A stretch of DNA of 12,197 bases, taken from Deltaproteobacteria bacterium (lineage in GTDB: Bacteria; Bdellovibrionota; UBA1018; UBA923). The notes under the pieces were generated by a model. It did no database searches and was not told the DNA's origin. It worked only from the letters and a program-made list of their open reading frames with translations. Shown piece after piece: positions 7,118 through 12,197 of the stretch. Numbering within the stretch: the stretch's first letter is position 1; each line of letters starts with the position of its first letter. Location: positions 1-12,197 of the forward strand of contig JACQAW010000241.1 of the NCBI GenBank assembly GCA_016194725.1. The letters are read 5' to 3'. A program made the translations under genes and the position numbers.

Positions 7118-7825
7118 ATGAAGAATCACGTGCTCGTCGTGCTTATAGCGACATTCGTCTTGCCGAATTCTGCATTTTCCACGACGACGTATCACATCAG
7201 CTGCGACCCCCCGCCCTGCGACGGTTTGCTCCACGAAATCATCCCTAAAAAGTGCCGGGGGCTGGACGGCGAAGAGCTTGCCAAGTGTCTGAATGATTTT
7301 TGCTCCAATCCTTCCAATGCCAAAGAGAAGGTTTGCGAAAAGAAATATAAGGCTCTCGGCTCCAGTTTCGAGAAGGGCGGCTCGCTTCCGAAAGGTAAAG
7401 ACAAGACCGAGCAGACGGTGTCGTTGAAGGTCAACGGTTCGATTGCTCGGCCGCATACGAGATCCGACGATGAGGGTGGCTCAAGTACCGTATACGGTGA
7501 AACCAGAGAACCCAAGAGCGTGTTGTCTCCCGATTCGGATTCGGAAATTCGCCGCAACGAAGATAGCGAAGAGCTGGCGCGTTTGAGCAAGCGTCACGGA
7601 TTCCAGATCCTGGCCAAGATATTCCGCGCCCAAGGCGAAGGCTTGCGTAAGAGCATAACTCACGCCTGCCGCCACGAAGTAATCGACGCCGTCAGTGCCC
7701 GATTGAAACTGATGATCAAGCAATGCCTGCACCGAAGCGCTGATCGCGCCCCAACGTTTATCCAGAGCCGCCCGTGCTCGTGCGTGTTGAATGCCGCCCA
7801 CCGTCTGCCAGCCGCCGGCAGCTGA
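7118..7825 (+). CDS. Secreted cysteine-rich protein, C-terminal part doubtful
   Basis: The frame encodes 235 residues from the ATG at 7118, preceded by a GGGGG ribosome-binding site at 7105-7109. Residues 1-21 are a Sec signal peptide (VLVVLIATFVLPNSAFS|T). The mature N-terminal part carries six cysteines (29, 34, 46, 57, 62, 73), enough for three disulfides in the periplasm or outside the cell. It is followed by a charged, probably disordered stretch of Lys, Asp, Glu and Ser to about residue 155. From about 7600 to the stop the frame runs exactly antisense to the well-supported barrel gene, and the translation becomes unprotein-like. The authentic C terminus was probably lost, with the frame reading through into the neighbour's complement. 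I do not recognise the family. The N-terminal two-thirds look real by composition, signal peptide and RBS; the last 75 residues or so are suspect. Confidence 0.55.
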   Translation: MKNHVLVVLIATFVLPNSAFSTTTYHISCDPPPCDGLLHEIIPKKCRGLDGEELAKCLNDFCSNPSNAKEKVCEKKYKALGSSFEKGGSLPKGKDKTEQTVSLKVNGSIARPHTRSDDEGGSSTVYGETREPKSVLSPDSDSEIRRNEDSEELARLSKRHGFQILAKIFRAQGEGLRKSITHACRHEVIDAVSARLKLMIKQCLHRSADRAPTFIQSRPCSCVLNAAHRLPAAGS

Positions 7826-8182
7826 GAGCGAAAAATCATCGGCGCTGGCCGGCTTATAAAGCAGCGTGGCTATTTCAGCCGAAGCGCCGGAATTGTTGTT
7901 GTTGCCAAGTATACCGTGCGCGGCAATCGAAGACCGGTCGCCCCAGCCTACCCGTCCGCCCAGGCTTTGCTGGACTCGTCCGCCGTTGCCACCGGGGTCG
8001 CGCTGGCCAAGCCCCACGTTATAATCCATGGTTTTCGCACCAGAGCCCGGAGCCGTTGCCGCTCCCATATTCATGAGCAGGAACCCCTGCGCGACCTCGT
8101 CAGCATTCGCCTGAAGCGTGCCTGCGGCAACAGGCAGTAGAACCAAGATCGCACAAAATCGCATGGGGTTGGCGTGTTTCAT
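7481..8182 (-). CDS. Predicted outer-membrane beta-barrel protein, probably C-terminally truncated
   Basis: The protein has 233 residues from the ATG at 8180-8182. A GTG at 8203 or the later ATG six codons in (MRFCAIL…) are alternatives, and no start has a strong RBS. Residues 1-27 are a signal peptide (ILVLLPVAAGTLQANA|DE). The mature part has the alternating small/aromatic strands and Gly/Asn turns of an outer-membrane barrel (GGRVGWGDRSS, LSAAGGWQTVGG, YFVAAGVSYALT, FALGAEYLGQDLE). I remember a barrel-like hypothetical family in which EYxGQDLE is followed by about 60-80 more residues with an acidic EGGARH-type segment. Here that segment is missing, and after Glu194 (about 7601) the sequence changes character to SVTLAQTRQLFAIF…. 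The gene probably lost its 3' end and now terminates in sequence derived from the convergent 7118 gene, which it overlaps by 345 bases in exact antisense codon register. Function unknown. Confidence 0.65.
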   Translation of the reverse strand: MKHANPMRFCAILVLLPVAAGTLQANADEVAQGFLLMNMGAATAPGSGAKTMDYNVGLGQRDPGGNGGRVQQSLGGRVGWGDRSSIAAHGILGNNNNSGASAEIATLLYKPASADDFSLSAAGGWQTVGGIQHARARAALDKRWGAISASVQALLDHQFQSGTDGVDYFVAAGVSYALTQAFALGAEYLGQDLESVTLAQTRQLFAIFVAANFRIRIGRQHALGFSGFTVYGT

Positions 8183-8280
8183 CGTCCATGAGTTTAACAA
8201 CACAGGTCATTTATGTCATCAATCGTGCTGGCCGCTGAGCGCTATTGCCTGGCAAGGAAGGCTGAAAAAATTGCCCACAC
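8183..8280. promoter_or_regulatory. Divergent intergenic region between barrel and second receptor-cyclase
   Basis: About 98 bases lie between the two divergent starts and presumably hold a promoter for each. The barrel side is AT-rich, with TTGATG and TAAACT on the minus strand, but their spacing of about 20 is not ideal. On the cyclase side AAGGAAGG near 8254-8261 is too far from either candidate ATG to be a good RBS. TTGCC-T-GGCAA (about 8245-8255) is a small palindrome. No element is assigned with confidence. Confidence 0.35.
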
Positions 8281-10377
8281 ATGGGGCAGCCCTATGGCGC
8301 CGATAAGCAAGTAATGGCCCCTGACACGTGGCTGCGCAAATTTTTTCGCCTGCTGAACCGAAGCGAAGCTGATCGGGCCGCGGTTCTCGCGCAGAATCGC
8401 GAATATTGGAAATACCTGCTCTTTGGCTCATTTGCTTTGATTCTGACGGCCATCTACGCGCCGCCGCTGGCTCAAAGTTTTCTGACGTGGTACCGCGTGC
8501 ATCCGGACATTGCGATGCCTGAAGCCGACTGGCGGGTGATTTATGCGTCGTCAGACCATCCCTGCGGAAATATCGCAACCGATGATCCGCGCTGCCTGGC
8601 AAACCCCGCGAATCCGAAACTTTGGAACAGCCCGGTCAAACGTTTTGACGGAGAGCACGAAAAACGGCTGGTTTCACGTTACGGAAAAGATTATTGGCTG
8701 GGGCTCACCATTCCCGCCGAAACCGTGACTGCGGCTCGTGCCGTTCAGGCCAACCAGTTCATGGTCGGGCATTTCATGTCCAGCTATTCCATCTGGGTGG
8801 ACGGCGTCTTTGTCAGGAATGGCCGAGGCATCGGCGAATCAAGCCCCGTCATTCTGCGGTTCGACGCTCGCCGCATGAATAGCGCAACACCCATGCAGCT
8901 GGCGATTCACGTCAACTACGACAACGATTATCAGGTTCCGGATCATTTTTGCAACAACCTCAGGCAGGGCTTTCTGCGGCAGGTGACCGCCGATCGCTTC
9001 ATTACTTTGATGAGCTTCTGGGAGCGCGCACGCCCATTTTCGCTTCTGCTTTCCTATGCGCTCATCAGCGTGCTGTTTTTCTTTCTGTGGCTGGGAGCTC
9101 CCAAAAAACAGGAATATTTTTACATGTCGCTTTTCGCCCTGGCCTCGGCGGCCTGGGAGGCGCGCTGGACGGACGTTTTGTTCTCGCATTTTCATCATCA
9201 GATGAATCTGAGCATTGGAATCGCGGTGCGCTGCTATCTTTCGGGTTTCGCGCTGCTGACCGCGCTGGCCTTTGCGCGGGTACGCAGCGGTCTGTTGCGC
9301 GGTACTTTGTCGATGGTTCTGTTTGCGCCAATAGCCCTGGCCTTCGCCGCGGATGTCGCGTCGCTTCAAGTTTTGCGTGGCTTCCTGCTCCGCGAGGTCA
9401 CGCCGATCTGTTTTTTCCTGGGTAGCCTGGTTTGTTTTGCGCAGGCCTTTGCGCTGGCCCGCCAGCTCACCAGCAATACCAGGGTGCCGGTACGGGTGCA
9501 CCGTCTGTCCTTGTTCGGCACCGGGTTTCTTGTGGCCTCGGTTTACTATTTTTGCGACGGAAATCATTTTTTTCTGCCCACGGAACGCACCTTCTGGCGT
9601 GGTTTTGAGTTTCTGCTTTTCATGCTTTACTTCGGGGCCATCGCGCTCAAGGAATATGCCGAGGACGTGGTGCTCGTGAATAAAACCCCCGTTTCCGAGT
9701 ATCACCGCCGGCCGGTGCTGCCCGACGCCATCAGCGGCGCGATCATGGTGGCCGATCTCAAGTCGTCCGAACCGTTCTACAAGCAGCGGGCCGCCGACAA
9801 CTCGGGTAATCTTGTAAGCATGTGGCGCTCGCACTTTTATACCTCGGTACTCAAGCACGGCGGCGTAATCATCAATAAGAAGGGCGACGAGGTTATCGCT
9901 TTTTTCGACAGCGAGCGTTGCCCAAACCCCGCAGCTGCAGCGCTGCGAGCCATTGACGACATCGCGGCGATGTCCGAGCTGCTGGCTCTCGAGTTCAAGC
10001 GGCAGGATTTATTTCCCGGCGAAGTGAACGGGTTCTTTTTTCGCGGCAGCCTTTCGCTTGGCAGTATTCGTCCGGTTTGGGAGGAAATGGCCGGGGGCAA
10101 CCGCGAAGCCTACTGGGAGGAAGCGGGCAATACCAGCCCGTTCGTCGAGGCCAGTCGCCTGCTCGACCTCGAGCGCAAGGTGCCTGGCACGCATTCGGAC
10201 GTCAGCCTTCTGGTCCTCCGCGAAGATGCCGCGGCTGGGCTGGTCGAACAGTTCCCGGAGTTGGCCCGAAAATTCATCCAGCGTAATTGCGCGTTTGCCG
10301 ACAAGCACGGACATGCCCACGCGGTGGCGGTGTACAGCCCAGCCGTGGTGGCCAGACACCTGAAAGTAGCCGCATGA
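8281..10377 (+). CDS. Second 7TMR-DISM-like receptor with class III nucleotidyl cyclase domain
   Basis: The protein has 698 residues from the ATG at 8281. An ATG at 8314 (MAPDTWLRKFF) is an equally reasonable start, since neither has a good RBS. The architecture matches the paralog at 4863-6992: membrane helix at about 46-66, periplasmic beta-rich domain at about 68-248 with Cys95/Cys105 in the same C-x9-C spacing and YSIWVDG, seven helices at about 250-458, then a cyclase domain at about 485-690. Asp492 (MVADLKSSEPFY) and Asp536 (NKKGDEVIAFF) are the predicted metal ligands. The later block reads GNTSPFVEASRLLDLER, so Asp of the GDT motif is Asn here while the Arg is kept. The linker NKTPVSEYHRR between the last helix and the cyclase is nearly identical to its paralog. 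The stop overlaps the start of the DUF1861 gene by 4 bp. It presumably converts ATP or GTP to a cyclic nucleotide in response to a periplasmic ligand; product and ligand are unknown. Confidence 0.85.
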   Translation: MGQPYGADKQVMAPDTWLRKFFRLLNRSEADRAAVLAQNREYWKYLLFGSFALILTAIYAPPLAQSFLTWYRVHPDIAMPEADWRVIYASSDHPCGNIATDDPRCLANPANPKLWNSPVKRFDGEHEKRLVSRYGKDYWLGLTIPAETVTAARAVQANQFMVGHFMSSYSIWVDGVFVRNGRGIGESSPVILRFDARRMNSATPMQLAIHVNYDNDYQVPDHFCNNLRQGFLRQVTADRFITLMSFWERARPFSLLLSYALISVLFFFLWLGAPKKQEYFYMSLFALASAAWEARWTDVLFSHFHHQMNLSIGIAVRCYLSGFALLTALAFARVRSGLLRGTLSMVLFAPIALAFAADVASLQVLRGFLLREVTPICFFLGSLVCFAQAFALARQLTSNTRVPVRVHRLSLFGTGFLVASVYYFCDGNHFFLPTERTFWRGFEFLLFMLYFGAIALKEYAEDVVLVNKTPVSEYHRRPVLPDAISGAIMVADLKSSEPFYKQRAADNSGNLVSMWRSHFYTSVLKHGGVIINKKGDEVIAFFDSERCPNPAAAALRAIDDIAAMSELLALEFKRQDLFPGEVNGFFFRGSLSLGSIRPVWEEMAGGNREAYWEEAGNTSPFVEASRLLDLERKVPGTHSDVSLLVLREDAAAGLVEQFPELARKFIQRNCAFADKHGHAHAVAVYSPAVVARHLKVAA

Positions 10378-11438
10378 TATGGGTTCTTGCCATTATTCTG
10401 TCTTGTACGGCATCGGCAGCCGTCACCGCCGGCTGTCCAGGAAAAGCCGAAGCCCTTTTGACCGCAAGCAGCCTCAAAGCCACCCCGATCGAGATCACGA
10501 CGCTGCTCGACGCGCATCGCGCTCGAATGTCTGGCGGCACCTCCAAGATTCAAGATGCCGAAAAACTGAATTTCATCGGCACCGATAGCCGCGACGTTTA
10601 CAACTCGACCTCGGTTTTTCAAACCACCTTTCGCGGCGAAAAAGTGGACGTGCTCCTGGGCCGTACCGAAGAAACGCATCGGGAAACCGGAACTGAGGCG
10701 ATATTCTACGTTAAAGACGGCAAGGTCTGGAAACCCCTGGCTGGTGCGCCCAAATTCAGCATACAAGACCCGTTCTTCAGCCGCGTTGGTAATGAGCTGC
10801 TGGTGGGTGGTGTGGAGACCTTTGAAAAGCCAGAGGGCGGCCTGGGTTACCGAACTGTATTTTATCGCGATCTCGGCCAGGGTATCGAGCGGCTGACTCG
10901 GTTTGCCGAGGGACCGTACGGCATGAAAGATATTCGCCTGGTCGCGCTTCAAGACGGACAGCTGCTGCTCTTGACGAGGCCACAAGGTAACATTGGCGGC
11001 CGGGGAAAGATCGGAGTTTCAATCTTGAAAAGCCTCGATAGCCTCAATGGCGATACAATCAAAGCCGCGCCATTGATTGAAGGGCAATTTACAGACGCCG
11101 AATGGGGTGGCGCCAACGCGGCCTATCTTCTCGACAATGGCAGTGTGGGCGTGCTGGGCCACATCGCCAGATACGACACGGCCGGCAACCGCAACTACTA
11201 TCCCATGGCGTTTACCTACAACCCCAGAACCGGCGCCACCTCGGCCATGAAGATACTTCTCGAACGAGCCGATTTGCCTGGTGGGCTTACCGGAAAATCA
11301 AAGCGTGAAGACCTTAAAGACGTCTTGTTCAGCGGCGGCCTGGTGCGTTTACCCAACGGACTGGCGATTTTATATGTTGGTGCCGGCGACGCCGAACTTT
11401 ACCGCGTTACGATTCCCGATCCGTTCCGGGGCCTTTAG
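10374..11438 (+). CDS. Secreted DUF1861 beta-propeller protein (glycoside-active-enzyme-like)
   Basis: The 354-residue protein starts at the ATG at 10374, which overlaps the cyclase stop as ATGA. An in-frame extension upstream reads antisense-like, arginine-rich sequence and is rejected. Residues 1-19 are a Sec signal peptide (MIWVLAIILSCTASAAVTA); the following GC is not a good lipobox. The body carries the blocks I associate with DUF1861: DVYNSTSVF, IQDPFFSRVGNELLVGGVE, GPYGMKDIRLVALQDG, LLTRPQG with GGRGKIG, AEWGGANAAYLLDNGSVGVLGHIA, YYPMAFTYNP and DVLFSGGLVR. Known members have a five-bladed propeller fold related to glycoside hydrolase and phosphorylase families, but their reaction is not established to my knowledge. 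Export is notable because I expect many homologs to be cytoplasmic. Coupling to the receptor-cyclase suggests a periplasmic sugar-processing or sugar-binding partner. No clear terminator follows. Confidence 0.8.
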   Translation: MIWVLAIILSCTASAAVTAGCPGKAEALLTASSLKATPIEITTLLDAHRARMSGGTSKIQDAEKLNFIGTDSRDVYNSTSVFQTTFRGEKVDVLLGRTEETHRETGTEAIFYVKDGKVWKPLAGAPKFSIQDPFFSRVGNELLVGGVETFEKPEGGLGYRTVFYRDLGQGIERLTRFAEGPYGMKDIRLVALQDGQLLLLTRPQGNIGGRGKIGVSILKSLDSLNGDTIKAAPLIEGQFTDAEWGGANAAYLLDNGSVGVLGHIARYDTAGNRNYYPMAFTYNPRTGATSAMKILLERADLPGGLTGKSKREDLKDVLFSGGLVRLPNGLAILYVGAGDAELYRVTIPDPFRGL

Positions 11439-11521
11439 TATGGTTCGGTTTGGCGAAATCGACCATTATTGGCTGCTGGCGTTTGGCCACCTACCCCAAC
11501 GATTGCATGTGCTTGGGAGCA

Positions 11522-11579
11522 GGTCCTTCTAATCCCAACGTAACAGTCCATTATCTGTCACTATAGTGATGTAAGGACC
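11522..11579 (+). promoter_or_regulatory. mreB leader with inverted repeat that could mask the ribosome-binding site
   Basis: GGTCCTT (11522-11528) is perfectly complementary to AAGGACC (11573-11579), which contains the AAGGA Shine-Dalgarno of mreB (start 11582). An RNA carrying both arms could close a 7-bp stem over the RBS with a 44-base loop. A TATAGT at 11562-11567 might instead be a -10 element inside the loop; with TAACAG upstream the spacing is only 15. In that case the transcript would lack the upstream arm. Seen directly: the complementarity. Inferred: any regulation. Confidence 0.4.
11558..11569. repeat. Perfect 12-bp palindrome upstream of mreB
   Basis: TCACTATAGTGA is an exact palindrome ending 12 bases before the mreB ATG and covering a possible -10 hexamer (TATAGT). 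It has the size of a simple repressor operator. No regulator can be named, and a 12-mer palindrome can occur by chance. Confidence 0.45.
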
Positions 11580-11581
11580 CG

Positions 11582-12197
11582 ATGTATAAAAAACTGCTCG
11601 ACATGTTCTCAAACGACCTGGCTATCGATCTTGGAACAGCCAATACGCTTGTTTTCGCCAAAGACCGGGGAATCATAATCAACGAGCCGTCCGTGGTCGC
11701 CGTTCACAAGAATGCGCGCGGCCAGACCAAGATCATCGCGGTCGGCAAGGAAGCCAAAGCGATGCTGGGGCGAACCCCTGGCAGCATCGTCGCGATTCGA
11801 CCGATGAAAGACGGCGTCATCGCCGACTTCGAGGTGACGCAGTCGATGCTCAAATATTTCATCAACAAGTCCAACGACCGCCACACGCTCATGCGCCCGC
11901 GCATCATCATTTGCATTCCGTTTGGCATCACCCAAGTGGAAAAGCGGGCGGTCAAGGAGTCGGCCCAGTCGGCCGGCGCGCGCGAAGTTTATCTGATCGA
12001 AGAACCCATGGCGGCGGCCATCGGCGCGGGGCTTCCGATCACCGAGCCCTCGGGCAATATGATCGTCGACATCGGCGGCGGCACGACCGAAGTGGCTGTA
12101 ATCAGCCTGGGAGGTATCGTCTACTCCAAATCGGTGCGAGTGGCCGGCGACAAGTGCGACGAGGCCATCATCAGTTACGTCAAACGCAAATATTCGC
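11582..12197 (+). CDS. mreB: Rod-shape-determining actin homolog MreB (5' part, cut by window edge)
   Basis: The first 205 residues of the cytoplasmic actin-like ATPase that guides elongasome cell-wall synthesis at the inner membrane. Start at the ATG at 11582 with AAGGA at 11573-11577. The N terminus MYKKLLDMFSND could serve as the amphipathic membrane-binding segment. Nucleotide-binding blocks are present: phosphate-1 loop AIDLGTANT (about 14-22), NEPSVVA, the CIPFGITQVEKRAV region, IEEPMAAAIGAGLPI (about 139-153) and phosphate-2 loop IVDIGGGTTEVAV (about 161-173). Family members are about 340-350 residues, so roughly 140 remain beyond the window. mreC and mreD would be expected downstream. 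The gene lies 143 bases after the DUF1861 stop and seems to have its own leader, so it is probably a separate transcription unit. Confidence 0.97.
   Translation, partial: MYKKLLDMFSNDLAIDLGTANTLVFAKDRGIIINEPSVVAVHKNARGQTKIIAVGKEAKAMLGRTPGSIVAIRPMKDGVIADFEVTQSMLKYFINKSNDRHTLMRPRIIICIPFGITQVEKRAVKESAQSAGAREVYLIEEPMAAAIGAGLPITEPSGNMIVDIGGGTTEVAVISLGGIVYSKSVRVAGDKCDEAIISYVKRKYS

Noticed and set aside
8272..8288. Hairpin TGCCC/GGGCA around the ATG at 8281
   Set aside because: Only 5 bp, and it is unclear whether 8281 or 8314 is the true start, so no regulatory claim is made.
8839..9858. Long minus-strand open frame (339 codons)
   Set aside because: It lies entirely antisense to the well-supported second receptor-cyclase and its translation is Arg/Gln/Lys-rich without recognisable domains. 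The plus strand explains the region.
10287..10373. Upstream extension of the DUF1861 gene
   Set aside because: It overlaps the cyclase coding sequence and reads as Arg/Gly-rich noise. The ATG at 10374 gives a clean signal peptide and an ATGA overlap.
10110..10985. Minus-strand open frame (291 codons) over the cyclase end and DUF1861 start
   Set aside because: It is antisense to two genes with strong family motifs. Its translation is low in protein-like pattern and spans a gene boundary.

Overview
The window looks like chromosomal DNA of a moderately GC-rich Gram-negative bacterium. Several predicted proteins have Sec-type signal peptides, one looks like an outer-membrane beta-barrel, and there is an mreB. 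The domain mix (7TMR-DISM-like receptors, divergent nucleotidyl cyclases, stand-alone REC-type proteins) suggests a Bdellovibrionota/Myxococcota-like lineage. That assignment is inference; no rRNA or other decisive marker is present. No IS element, CRISPR array, tRNA or rRNA was seen.

Layout. 1-191: end of the window with a doubtful C-terminal coding fragment and two small hairpins. 192-692 (-): unrecognised small protein. 789-2237 (+): secreted transglutaminase of the 'TGase elicitor' type. 2435-3295 (+): two CBS domains fused to a REC-like domain. 3302-3667 (+): orphan C-terminal piece of a nucleotidyl cyclase, homologous to the ends of the two full-length cyclases further on. 3805-4866 (-): class II fructose-bisphosphate aldolase. 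4863-6992 (-): membrane receptor with a C-terminal class III-like cyclase domain. 6993-7117: AT-rich divergent promoter region. 7118-7825 (+): secreted six-cysteine protein whose end runs antisense into 7481-8182 (-), a predicted outer-membrane barrel. 8281-10377 (+): second full-length receptor-cyclase. 10374-11438 (+): secreted DUF1861 beta-propeller protein. 11582-12197 (+): 5' part of mreB, cut by the window edge.

The most interesting theme is a small paralogous family of receptor-cyclases (two complete, one remnant) within about 7 kb. Each complete copy has one N-terminal membrane helix, a jelly-roll-like periplasmic domain with a conserved C-x9-C, seven further membrane helices and a cytoplasmic divergent class III nucleotidyl cyclase domain. 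Each also overlaps its downstream gene by the same 4-bp ATGA. The partner is a carbohydrate-related gene in both cases: fructose-bisphosphate aldolase for one, a DUF1861 protein related to glycoside-active propellers for the other. This points to sugar or cell-wall sensing linked to cyclic-nucleotide signalling and carbon metabolism, but that link is inference from gene order. A second theme is local gene decay: the orphan cyclase fragment and the long convergent overlap at 7481-7825 both look like the results of deletions.
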